DNA of 22,684 nucleotides, taken from IMG/VR virus record IMGVR_UViG_3300006112_000056, positions 1-22,684 of that record. One strand, written 5' to 3'. The position numbers were made by a program, and so were the translations under genes. Of the stretch, positions 15,789 to 22,684 are shown in pieces (position 1 is the first letter of the stretch; each line of letters opens with the position of its first letter). Source of the stretch: a virus. Under the pieces are notes generated by a model that saw nothing but the letters and a program-made list of their open reading frames with translations, was not told the origin of the DNA and ran no database searches.

Positions 15789-16415
15789 TTATCCTTTATG
15801 TGCGCCAGTTTGTGGCTTTGCGGGTCTGGTAATGTGTGACATTGGACTATTTTTTCCATGTGGATCATTGTCCAAATACGGCTTGAATGGATCAAATGCA
15901 TCAGGAGTTTTTTTGCCATCATAAACATATTGAATTTTGTCATCTTTGGCTTGATCTTTAATGCTTTCAAGATATGAACCGCCATATGCTTTTGCAGCAG
16001 CCTTGGCATCCTTTTCTTCTTCCATTTCTTCATGAGTAAGAACAGGGCTATGTTTCATTTGGTTAGCATAGCTATCCATTTCATCGTTAATGCTATCATC
16101 ATATGATGTTTTGACGACACGAACCATATCTACATTGTAGCCAAGTAATTGTGCAATTTGTTGAATCATAGGTTCAGTGGCAGGATATCTAAACACACAC
16201 TTTATAATCGTAATGGATTCATTCTCCAAATTGGGAAACCCATAAGGGTCTTTTTGGATTGGAGTTGATTTTGGTTCAGATATTTCAACGGGATCAAACT
16301 TTTTTAGATTGAACGTGAACATATCAAGAAAGTTTTTATCAACGTTTCCTGCGATTTTAATCGTGTATGCATAAGTTCTTACACTTTCTGCAATGAAATG
16401 TTTCAGGCTTTTCAT
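15789..16415 (-). CDS. Conserved-type virion-associated protein, 208 aa
   Basis: The protein begins MKSLKHFIAESVRTYAYTIK, followed by IAGNVDKNFLDMFTFNLKKFDPVEI. An ordered alpha/beta N-terminal domain (residues 12-115) has a SEPKSTPIQKDPYGFP loop and a FRYPATEPMIQQIAQLLGYN segment. A charged helix (EEMEEEKDAKAAAKAYGGSY) and a flexible Pro/Lys tail follow. I recall related phage proteins as unannotated structural or head-region genes but cannot name the function. It is co-transcribed with the 798-residue gene, which starts just 3 nt after its stop, so the two probably act together. A late box at 16443-16450 drives the pair. Confidence 0.78.
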   Translation of the reverse strand: MKSLKHFIAESVRTYAYTIKIAGNVDKNFLDMFTFNLKKFDPVEISEPKSTPIQKDPYGFPNLENESITIIKCVFRYPATEPMIQQIAQLLGYNVDMVRVVKTSYDDSINDEMDSYANQMKHSPVLTHEEMEEEKDAKAAAKAYGGSYLESIKDQAKDDKIQYVYDGKKTPDAFDPFKPYLDNDPHGKNSPMSHITRPAKPQTGAHKG

Positions 16416-16442
16416 AGGTATCCTTGCAATTGCTTTATATTA

Positions 16443-16450
16443 TATTTATC
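16443..16450 (-). promoter_or_regulatory. T4-type late promoter box overlapping gene end
   Basis: GATAAATA on the minus strand, overlapping the last stop codon (TGA at 16451-16449) of the small-terminase gene and ending 27 nt before the next ATG (16415). Confidence 0.68.
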
Positions 16451-16931
16451 ATTGATCATTATTTTTGTTACTCAACATTCTGAGTAGCTCATTACGATCA
16501 AACGACTGTCCTTCGCCTAAGGGAGTAGATTCAATTTGTTCCGTCTTAGCTGCATTTTTAGCATCTAATGCTGCTTTCTTTAGCTGCATGTCAAGCATTT
16601 TGAGTTTCTTATTAATTTTCGCAGTCTTTGCCGTGATCGCATGTCCGAGAAATCCGCTTGCTGCGCTGAATATTTCTGCACTAAATCTGGAATCAACTTG
16701 CATTCCTAAATCAACAAGGTCTTTATAACTATTTGTTGCTAAAGCTGCGAGTTCATCCATTTCTTCATCGGCGGCTTCAAGTCCCTTGACTTGAGGTAGA
16801 GCGTTATCAATCTTTTCAAGAGTGCTTGCTGCTTCTGTGGTGATGTCGTGTACATGTTCAAGAATTGGGTGAGTGAGTTCATTTTCCTCACTGGTTGCCA
16901 ATTCAAACAGTTCTTCCAGTTTGCGACTAAT
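16449..16931 (-). CDS. Terminase small subunit, gp16-like, apparent ATT start
   Basis: The 160-residue protein reads (I/M)SRKLEELFELATSEENELTH at its N-terminus and has a long helical central region: IDNALPQVKGLEAADEEMDE, then DLVDLGMQVDSRFSAEIFSA, then GFLGHAITAKTAKINKKLKM and LQLKKA. This central pattern (two long helices with a G..V...H or RFSA turn and a KIDKKL stretch) is the gp16 family, which recognises DNA and regulates the gp17 motor during packaging. A short tail ends DRNELLRMLSNKNNDQ. ATT at 16931 has GGAG 7 nt upstream and gives 10 extra residues matching the family; the next usable start is TTG at 16901 without a ribosome site. In T4 gp16 sits directly before gp17-gp18; here it sits after gp4-like. 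Confidence 0.8.
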   Translation of the reverse strand: MSRKLEELFELATSEENELTHPILEHVHDITTEAASTLEKIDNALPQVKGLEAADEEMDELAALATNSYKDLVDLGMQVDSRFSAEIFSAASGFLGHAITAKTAKINKKLKMLDMQLKKAALDAKNAAKTEQIESTPLGEGQSFDRNELLRMLSNKNNDQ

Positions 16932-16954
16932 AGTAATTCTCCATTATTATGGAG

Positions 16955-16961
16955 TATTTAG
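16955..16961 (-). promoter_or_regulatory. Late-type promoter box (variant)
   Basis: CTAAATA on the minus strand, a one-to-two-base variant of the late box, ending 23 nt before the ATT start at 16931. This spacing equals that of the other boxes relative to their starts and so supports the ATT start. Confidence 0.5.
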
Positions 16962-16983
16962 TATAGAATTAAACAAGTCTGAC

Positions 16984-17427
16984 TTATCTTTTGTTCTTTG
17001 GATCGCCGTTATAAAACAGATCATCTTCAGTTATTACACGAAATGCAAAGCCCTGTGATTTGCAGTATTTGGTTGCTGCTGACCATTTAGCCCTATTGAC
17101 AACAACTACCATTTTGTTTGCAGCAGATGCCTTACTTTCAATTATACTTTGCTTTTTTGGTTTGATTTCAACTACTTCTGCTATTGTTTTGCCAAATTTA
17201 TTCTTATACACGACAAAAAAATCGGGAATGTATATAGTAGGTTTTCCGGTAAAGGGGTGTTTGTATGGAATTTTAAGCGATTCACTGGCCCAATGTAAAA
17301 TATTTTCATTATTATCGAGAAAGACCATGAATGACATTTCCCATCCTGACCTATAGCGCGGTGCGCGATTACCTAAATATTTTTGTGGATTTTTTACGGT
17401 GTAAATGCCCTGCGCATACTTAGCCAT
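16984..17427 (-). CDS. 4: Head completion nuclease-like protein, gp4-like
   Basis: This 147-residue protein starts MAKYAQGIYTVKNPQKYLGN, with RYRSGWEMSFM (residues 24-34), PDF (68-70) and VEIKPKKQS (86-94). The pattern E30, D69, E87-x-K89 is a PD-(D/E)XK (TnsA-type endonuclease) active site, the same layout as in T4 gp4, which is needed to complete heads after packaging. The C-terminus (AKWSAATKYCKSQGFAFR, VITEDDL) fits this family. Length is close to the usual 150. ATG at 17427 has GGAG as ribosome site about 8 nt upstream. A late-type box (CTAAATA, 17467-17473) lies 39 nt before. It is next to the gp16-like gene. Confidence 0.86.
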   Translation of the reverse strand: MAKYAQGIYTVKNPQKYLGNRAPRYRSGWEMSFMVFLDNNENILHWASESLKIPYKHPFTGKPTIYIPDFFVVYKNKFGKTIAEVVEIKPKKQSIIESKASAANKMVVVVNRAKWSAATKYCKSQGFAFRVITEDDLFYNGDPKNKR

Positions 17428-17466
17428 TATAACGCTCCATACACATACTTCCCATTATTAATATAT

Positions 17467-17473
17467 TATTTAG
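17467..17473 (-). promoter_or_regulatory. Late-type promoter box (variant)
   Basis: CTAAATA on the minus strand, 39 nt before the gp4-like start. Somewhat farther than other boxes, so it is weaker evidence. Confidence 0.4.
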
Positions 17474-17476
17474 GTT

Positions 17477-17830
17477 TTAATTTATGATGTTTCTCTGCAC
17501 TGCTTGGTTTGGGTGAGGAACATTACTGATTCCATACATTGATGCTTTGGATTTAAATGTATTTAAGTAATAACAAATCAATGAATTCATCTGTAAAGTG
17601 TCGTTTGCACCTTTAATAATTTGCAAAAGTTCTATGACATTATACCCCCCTTGCTGTGCTATATTAAATAATATAGCAGCATAATTTCCAGCAATGGTAC
17701 GGTTATCAGATACTCCGTAGAAATATGAATATACGACATCATAATCTGACGCATTTACTACAGCATTCATGTTATAGAAACTATCATATATCAATACAGT
17801 TTGGTCGGGACGATATGTAATTGTAGCCAT
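17477..17830 (-). CDS. Small conserved-type phage protein, 117 aa
   Basis: The protein begins MATITYRPDQTVLIYDSFYN and has a beta/alpha pattern rich in Tyr and Asn; its end SKASMYGISNVPHPNQAVQR closes with NIIN. I recall this C-terminal motif (YG...P.PN..V.RNI) in unannotated structural-region genes of T4-like phages. No enzyme motif is visible. The ribosome site is poor (AAAGAA 14 nt upstream of ATG), and an AT-rich late-like box (17836-17843) is too close to the start for a normal leader, so co-transcription with the 527-residue gene is more likely. A later in-frame ATG (residue 21) would remove a good-looking N-terminus. Confidence 0.72.
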   Translation of the reverse strand: MATITYRPDQTVLIYDSFYNMNAVVNASDYDVVYSYFYGVSDNRTIAGNYAAILFNIAQQGGYNVIELLQIIKGANDTLQMNSLICYYLNTFKSKASMYGISNVPHPNQAVQRNIIN

Positions 17831-17840
17831 ATTATTATTT

Positions 17841-17854
17841 ATTCTTTAAAGAAT
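17841..17854. repeat. 14-bp perfect palindrome
   Basis: ATTCTTTAAAGAAT is self-complementary and lies in the 32-nt gap between the 527- and 117-residue genes. It overlaps the AATAAATA box by three bases. Without a loop it is more like a protein-binding site than a hairpin, but chance is possible in AT-rich sequence. Confidence 0.4.
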
Positions 17855-17862
17855 GTTGCAAG

Positions 17863-19446
17863 TTAAATTCCAAAATCAAGCGGTGGGGGTAGATTACCAC
17901 TGTCATCAGAGGTGCTTCCAATATACTGACTACCGGCCAACTCATTATTTTGATTACTGAGTGACTGTTGATTATTTGCAACTTCCTGTCCCAATGATGA
18001 TTGATATGAATATTGACCAGTTGCCAGAGACATCGGAGCCGGTGATATCATTATGCCATCAGAATTTGCATATGTAGCTGCTTGTTGTTCTGAAATAGGA
18101 TCACTATATGAAACGATAGTAGAATTATTGGATATCGGGAAATTTTGCTGATTTAATGTTGGGTTTTGTGCAATAGCAATTCCAGTACTAATATCAGTAG
18201 CATTATATTGATTGCCAAAATAATCACTGGTAATGCCATCTTGCGCAACAGAAGGTGGGGATGAAAGTGCACCAATAACAGGAGTATTCGCAAGTCCAAG
18301 AGGACCAGGAGAAGATTGCGCATTCGGAATAGAAAATGGAGTATTTCTATTTGTTGGTGTATTCATGCTGGATTGTGCATATAGTCTATTTAATTCCCCA
18401 CCGTATGAATTATTGCCGACAGTATTAAATCCGTTATATGCAATATTCTGTGCTTGGGTTGCTCCGATCTGATTGAAATTTCCAGGCGAATCTATGTAAC
18501 CTCCAGAAGCATTTACAAGACCATTCTGCCCTAGTGCGTAACCATTGCTGTTGGGTGATGTAATTGGGCTTGGTGTATTATCGTAATTTGACGAATCACC
18601 AAACCCCTTTACTATTTCACCGGGTGACTTACCGTCTATATTTCCATAATTATATATAACAGTTTCATAGTCTATAGTCATTCTATTTGACATTATACCG
18701 TCTCCCGCTGCATAGGCATAAGTATCATGACTAAATGTGGTTATTACTGGATTGACAAAAGTGTATGCAGTAAATCTATGCTGATTCAACCCAAAAACTG
18801 TTATATTATTAAAAAATGGGTTTTTTTTGCCGGATTTGGCATCACTCTGTCCCCCAGAAAAGCCCCATGAGTTTTGTTGAGAAAATGTTTCTGAATCACT
18901 ATATAAAGTTCTTGTATTCACATCAGGAGTATTGATAAAGCTGTTACCCGGCTGTCCAGTTTGCGGGATCATACCATCATTATAGTAGTAGTTATAGTAA
19001 GTTTCCCACAGCTTATTAATTTGATTAATATTATCATCATGGAAAACTATTTCAACTGGGTCATATTTTATTTTAGTCTGTATTATTCTTTTTCTATTAT
19101 ACTGGTTTAACTGAACTGTATTGAGTGAAAACGATGGAAGTTTAATCTCTTTGACTAATAATCCATAATTTGGCGTTTGTAATGAACTTCCACCTAAAGA
19201 AGAATTTTGCCCATACAGTATACCTTGCTGCGAAGGTTGATTGCTGGTAAGTGGCGTATTTAATGCATTGATATTGAAAAAAGTATGGAATAAAAACTTA
19301 AACTTTGGCGCGTTTGAATATGCGACAGGTCTAAACGTCTTAGAGGCATGCTGATAATCTCTAAGAACCACGGGACCGGGTAAACTCCCGGTCCCGTTTA
19401 GTGTAGTAGCTGCTCCATTCTGAAGATTTTGAAAAAATCCTGACAT
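17863..19446 (-). CDS. Tube-fold structural protein with long disordered tail, 527 aa
   Basis: Residues 30-265 are ordered: HASKTFRPVAYSNAPKFKFL, a LVKEIKLPSFSLNTVQLNQY core, then KIKYDPVEIVFHDDNINQIN before a YYNYYYNDG end. The LP.F....V.LN...R...QTK...DPV.I.FHDD layout parallels the gp19 core (EITLPVYN ... VNIRDDAS), so I infer a second protein with the tail-tube fold, e.g. a tube initiator, baseplate-tube or tail-end protein. Residues 285-527 are Asn/Gln/Ser/Pro-rich and probably disordered. The gene starts 21 nt after gp19 with AGGAAT as ribosome site, suggesting joint expression. I do not know its exact T4 counterpart. Confidence 0.75.
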   Translation of the reverse strand: MSGFFQNLQNGAATTLNGTGSLPGPVVLRDYQHASKTFRPVAYSNAPKFKFLFHTFFNINALNTPLTSNQPSQQGILYGQNSSLGGSSLQTPNYGLLVKEIKLPSFSLNTVQLNQYNRKRIIQTKIKYDPVEIVFHDDNINQINKLWETYYNYYYNDGMIPQTGQPGNSFINTPDVNTRTLYSDSETFSQQNSWGFSGGQSDAKSGKKNPFFNNITVFGLNQHRFTAYTFVNPVITTFSHDTYAYAAGDGIMSNRMTIDYETVIYNYGNIDGKSPGEIVKGFGDSSNYDNTPSPITSPNSNGYALGQNGLVNASGGYIDSPGNFNQIGATQAQNIAYNGFNTVGNNSYGGELNRLYAQSSMNTPTNRNTPFSIPNAQSSPGPLGLANTPVIGALSSPPSVAQDGITSDYFGNQYNATDISTGIAIAQNPTLNQQNFPISNNSTIVSYSDPISEQQAATYANSDGIMISPAPMSLATGQYSYQSSLGQEVANNQQSLSNQNNELAGSQYIGSTSDDSGNLPPPLDFGI

Positions 19447-19467
19447 TATTAATGATATTCCTACCTG

Positions 19468-20115
19468 TTAAGCAGTAGTTCCACCAATGCCTGTTACAGA
19501 ACCAGTTGTTCCATCAGCAATACGATTGATTGGAGTACCGACGCCAGAACCAAGTGGTGCCTGAATTGCGTTGTCATAGCGAAGTGATAGGGTAATTCTT
19601 ACTACTTCGCTTGTTGCATAATTCAGTGTATCGTAGTTGGCAGTTACTAGGTAGCAACCATATAGTTCCCAAGTTTCAAGAACTACTGGTGCAGATGTTC
19701 CGTTACCACCATCAAGAATTTCAATATTGGTTTGGAATTTATAATCCTGTCCAGTCGCGGCAGAAGCCTGTTCAACAAAGTCAAGTTGTTTCTGAAGTTG
19801 TTCACCAACTGCACGCGAAACACTACCAGATGCGTCATCACGAATGTTAACTTGTAATGGTTGCCATTTGTGCTTACCTGCCAGATATAACGTCGAGTTG
19901 TAAACTGGAAGGGTAATTTCGTCAAATGTCACCTGAGGTCTTGCACAGTCAATTACTTGCTTCGTTAAACTTATTCCACTAGTTGAGCTAATACCAAAGT
20001 TAAGAAAGTTAACTCTGAATCTGAACTGTAGTTTTGGCATCAACAAGCCTTGGTTTCCGCCAGCGTTATCTGATGCTACTGTCATGTTAAATAATGATTG
20101 GCTTGCTGTTGCCAT
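19468..20115 (-). CDS. 19: Tail tube protein, gp19-like
   Basis: The 215-residue product begins MATASQSLFNMTVASDNAGG. The core (residues 28-175: LQFRFRVNFLNFG, DCARPQVTFDEITLPVYNST, HKWQPLQVNIRDDASGSV, VVLETWELYGCYLVTANYDT) is the T4-type gp19 tail tube fold, of which hexameric rings stack inside the sheath. Length exceeds T4 gp19 (163) because of longer N- and C-terminal ends (the latter GSGVGTPINRIADGTTGSVT). It follows the sheath gene, as in T4. ATG at 20115 has AGGAGA as ribosome site and a late box at 20138-20145. Confidence 0.92.
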   Translation of the reverse strand: MATASQSLFNMTVASDNAGGNQGLLMPKLQFRFRVNFLNFGISSTSGISLTKQVIDCARPQVTFDEITLPVYNSTLYLAGKHKWQPLQVNIRDDASGSVSRAVGEQLQKQLDFVEQASAATGQDYKFQTNIEILDGGNGTSAPVVLETWELYGCYLVTANYDTLNYATSEVVRITLSLRYDNAIQAPLGSGVGTPINRIADGTTGSVTGIGGTTA

Positions 20116-20137
20116 TTGTATTCTCCTGTTATATATA

Positions 20138-20145
20138 TATTTATC
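20138..20145 (-). promoter_or_regulatory. T4-type late promoter box
   Basis: GATAAATA on the minus strand followed by an AT-alternating run (ATATATAT), ending 22 nt before the tail-tube ATG. It lies 7 nt after the hairpin at 20152-20178. Confidence 0.72.
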
Positions 20146-20151
20146 TTTAGT

Positions 20152-20178
20152 TAGAGTGGGTGCCGAGCACCCACTCTA
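20152..20178. terminator. Strong hairpin between sheath and tube genes
   Basis: A perfect 12-bp GC-rich stem (20152-20163 with 20167-20178) encloses a 3-nt loop. On the plus strand it is followed by TGTTTTTATT; on the minus strand (direction of the genes) no T-run follows, and the A-run precedes it. It may be a factor-aided or bidirectional terminator, or an RNA-processing/stabilising element at the sheath 3' end. Confidence 0.72.
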
Positions 20179-20183
20179 TGTTT

Positions 20184-22684
20184 TTATTGACCTTTATTGT
20201 TACCCAATGTACCAGTAGCAAGGACGCGAACTGGGATATAGATGAATTCAACAGCCTTGACTGGTTCAATTGCAACGTCTACCCAAAGTTCATTTCTATC
20301 AATTCTTGCTGGTGTGTTGTTTGACAGATCACATACTACCAAGTAGTCATATAAGCCTCTCTTAGCAACAAGATCAACCAACAGTGACTGAATTACACCA
20401 GTGATTTGACTTCTAGTGAGTGAATCATTAGGTTCAAACACAAATGGTCTTGCCGCTAGAGTCAACTGGCGACGGAGATAAGCGATAAGTCTTGCAACGT
20501 TGATTCTATCAAGTGCAGAACTTGACTTATAACTAGTGATATTACCATAGCACAACAGTCCGTTTCCTGAGAAGAAAACAAGTGGGTTGATTTCATTTTC
20601 ATATAGAGTATCACGGATACCTTGGCTGGTCTTAACCGTAATAAAACTGCCTGTAGCTGAATCAATATAACCAAGACTTGTGGCATTATCAATGATTCCA
20701 CGACGAGTACCTGCCGCCGCAAACCAAGGATAAGCGATGTTATCGTTACGTAAGAATGTTCTGATCATCATGTGTGATGGCGGAACTGCAACGATATTCC
20801 CATTTAAATCGGATGTTGTGCCCGATGGGTAGAACAATCCAAGATAAGTGTCACGATTTACAAGACCATTCATATCAGTAGTTACTGATCCATATGAGTT
20901 ATTTGCCCATGCCTGAATTGCAGTTCCAGTTGCTGGAAGATTCATTGGAGTATCTCCAACAATGTATCCAGTTTGACCACGATCATCGTTGAGAACAATC
21001 ATGTTTGGTTGAAGTTCAGGGTAGTTTGGAGCAGCGATCAAGTTGAAGAAATTGTCTTCGTCACGAATTGCAGTATTAGTATCAATAGTTGCTCTCATTG
21101 CTTTGACAACCATTGCTCTCTGAGCATTGCTTCCCATGTATGGAGTGCCATCTTCCATATTACCAGATACCGTTACCCAAGCATCGGTTACTGCGGGAAG
21201 AGTAGCACCAGGGAAAGTGCTGTTATTGAAGTAATTAGCAATATATTGCTTTACATTATACCCTGAGCGTCTAGTGTTATATAGCAGCATACCTACTGGA
21301 TAAAGAGAATGATTCGGAGCATCCAAATCAAGATAATTGCTAGTGAGCAATGATTGAATCGTAGGAATTGCATCTGTTACAGGGCTAACAGACCCTGACG
21401 TTCCCCAACGAGCATCTTGGAAAATGATACCACTTGAATCAACGTGATCAGCAGTATTAATCATTACCCATTGTGCAGTTTGCGGATTACCTGCAAGTTG
21501 CCAACGATAAATGACTGGATATTCTGTCAAGTTTGCAGTATCAATCCAGAGATCACCATATTGAAGTGCTGTGCCATCTGATTGTGTAGTTGGCATAGTA
21601 GCACTAACAAGCGGTCCATTCGGATCAGTTACTGGAGTTCCGGTTGGGAGAGGGAATCCGTTTGAATTAAAGCATACGTTATTATATCCCTTCCATCCAG
21701 TTGAAGTATTGACCATGATGTCAACCTGATCAACTACTGAATAGAACCAATTAGTTCCAGACGCTGGAGCATTAAATGGTGCGCCAGAAGATGCCTGCAT
21801 TGTAAATTCTTGCCAGTTTGACAACTGGGTTGAATATGCAATTGGACCCACACCGGACTTAAAGGAGACAGCAGTTACTACGCCAGCACTTACTGCTTCA
21901 ACAGTCACGATTAGATCATTGGCAGGTGATGTTCCACCAAATTGTGTACCATTAAAGGTTATGCTGTTACCTACTGCGTAACCAGAACCACCACTTACAA
22001 AACTAGTTGGATTTACGTAGTATGTTTGGTAGTAATTTGTTACTTTAAGTTGTAGACCAGAACCACTGCCACCTGAACTTGCAGTTGGAGTGAAGCTTGC
22101 TACGCCAAATGGACCTTCTTTGACTCCCTGTGTTGTTCCAATTACAAATCCGGCATCCATCATCAATCCATTGCTCAATCCAGTGGTTGGACTTACATCG
22201 TTAACGACAATTGTACCACCGGCAGTATGAGTAAGTTGAATTGATCCTGTTGCAGTTAATGCAGCAGAAGTATATGGAATATTTGCTGCTTGCCATGCTG
22301 CAACAAAGTCTGCACCAGTAACCAAGGCTGTTCCGTTTGTTCCGCCGAAAGTATATGCGGCTGATAAACTATTTGAACCGGGAACCGATACAAAAACATT
22401 TGCACTATACAATGTAGTTATTGTTGCAGTGCCTGATCCTGTTCCAGGTCCAGATGCAGTAAATTGTGTGCCTATATTGTTGTTTGCTGCACCAATCAAC
22501 GTAAAGTCAGTAGTTCCTACTGTTTTAATAGTATACAAGGTTCCGGTTACAAAAGAACCTGCGTTAACTGTTGTTGTATTACCAAAGGATGGTGCATTGT
22601 TATTACCGGTGATAATAGTTGGACCAGTTGCAATTCTTTCCCAATAATAAAGTGGAGAGTTGACCCAGCCAGTTCTTACATCTT
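20184..22684 (-). CDS. 18: Tail sheath protein, gp18-like, N-terminus beyond right edge
   Basis: The frame is open to the right edge (832 codons in the window), so the gene is partial. C-terminal sheath signatures are clear: ITGVIQSLLVDLVAKRGLYD, then YLVVCDLSNNTPARIDRNEL, then VDVAIEPVKAVEFIYIPVRV. Upstream are NYPELQPNMIVLNDDRGQTG, SLYPVGMLLYNTRRSGYNVK and MINTADHVDSSGIIFQDARW, all as in T4-like sheaths. T4 gp18 has 659 residues; this one exceeds 832, with extra beta modules (YTIKTVGTTDFTLIGA at about 22420-22540; GGSGYAVGNSITF and FGGTSPANDLIVTVEA around 21890-22000) near the N-terminal side. These would face outward on the sheath. Function: contraction of the tail. Confidence 0.93.
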   Translation of the reverse strand, partial: DVRTGWVNSPLYYWERIATGPTIITGNNNAPSFGNTTTVNAGSFVTGTLYTIKTVGTTDFTLIGAANNNIGTQFTASGPGTGSGTATITTLYSANVFVSVPGSNSLSAAYTFGGTNGTALVTGADFVAAWQAANIPYTSAALTATGSIQLTHTAGGTIVVNDVSPTTGLSNGLMMDAGFVIGTTQGVKEGPFGVASFTPTASSGGSGSGLQLKVTNYYQTYYVNPTSFVSGGSGYAVGNSITFNGTQFGGTSPANDLIVTVEAVSAGVVTAVSFKSGVGPIAYSTQLSNWQEFTMQASSGAPFNAPASGTNWFYSVVDQVDIMVNTSTGWKGYNNVCFNSNGFPLPTGTPVTDPNGPLVSATMPTTQSDGTALQYGDLWIDTANLTEYPVIYRWQLAGNPQTAQWVMINTADHVDSSGIIFQDARWGTSGSVSPVTDAIPTIQSLLTSNYLDLDAPNHSLYPVGMLLYNTRRSGYNVKQYIANYFNNSTFPGATLPAVTDAWVTVSGNMEDGTPYMGSNAQRAMVVKAMRATIDTNTAIRDEDNFFNLIAAPNYPELQPNMIVLNDDRGQTGYIVGDTPMNLPATGTAIQAWANNSYGSVTTDMNGLVNRDTYLGLFYPSGTTSDLNGNIVAVPPSHMMIRTFLRNDNIAYPWFAAAGTRRGIIDNATSLGYIDSATGSFITVKTSQGIRDTLYENEINPLVFFSGNGLLCYGNITSYKSSSALDRINVARLIAYLRRQLTLAARPFVFEPNDSLTRSQITGVIQSLLVDLVAKRGLYDYLVVCDLSNNTPARIDRNELWVDVAIEPVKAVEFIYIPVRVLATGTLGNNKGQ

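Noticed and set aside
1-22684. tRNA genes, CRISPR arrays, insertion sequences, attachment sites
   Set aside because: No cloverleaf-like sequence, spaced short repeats, transposase or flanking direct repeats were noticed on either strand; a tRNA or repeat search program would be decisive.

Overview
The window is a piece of the structural (late) region of a tailed phage with a contractile, T4-type tail. The best-supported landmarks are a tail sheath protein (gp18 type), a tail tube protein (gp19 type), a head-completion nuclease-like protein (gp4 type) and a small terminase (gp16 type). They are followed by a long series of fibre and adhesin genes with a GH19-family lysozyme among them. Every gene I can support lies on the minus strand, so the genome reads from high to low coordinates. 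Fibre architecture, Ig-like domains and glycine-rich adhesins resemble T4-like myoviruses of aquatic bacteria. I see no photosynthesis gene, tRNA or other host marker, so the host is unknown. The contig is open at both ends: the sheath gene runs off the right edge and a small unknown gene runs off the left edge.

Reading 5' to 3' on the minus strand, 22684-15789 holds the tail sheath, tail tube, a 527-residue tube-like structural protein, a 117-residue conserved-type protein, gp4-like and gp16-like proteins and a 208-residue protein. From 15785 to 13389 lies a 798-residue low-complexity, charged, Gln-rich protein with repeated (L/I)NE sites and two Cys clusters, possibly a head-interior or scaffold-type protein. 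From 13282 to 6374 come a 1413-residue repetitive fibre and two glycine-rich adhesin-like proteins. From 6337 to 1756 come the GH19 lysozyme, a 955-residue protein with Ig-like (He_PIG) domains and a 341-residue fibre-type protein. Two conserved-looking small proteins follow (1748-962). The last 960 bases hold three small unknown genes.

Two promoter types divide the window. Late-type boxes (RC = GATAAATA, AATAAATA or CTAAATA, like the T4 late consensus TATAAATA) lie 22-28 nt before the start codon of most transcription units from 20145 down to 2806. Two of these units are preceded by a strong hairpin. Below about 960 the small genes instead have sigma70-type promoters with a perfect TTGACA box. 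This suggests a late/early boundary there.

The most unusual features are two genes (fibre at 13282 and small terminase at 16931) that appear to start at ATT; shared beta-rich modules inserted into different structural proteins (three copies of one FGG-type module, others in the sheath and at the fibre tip); and the displaced small terminase gene.
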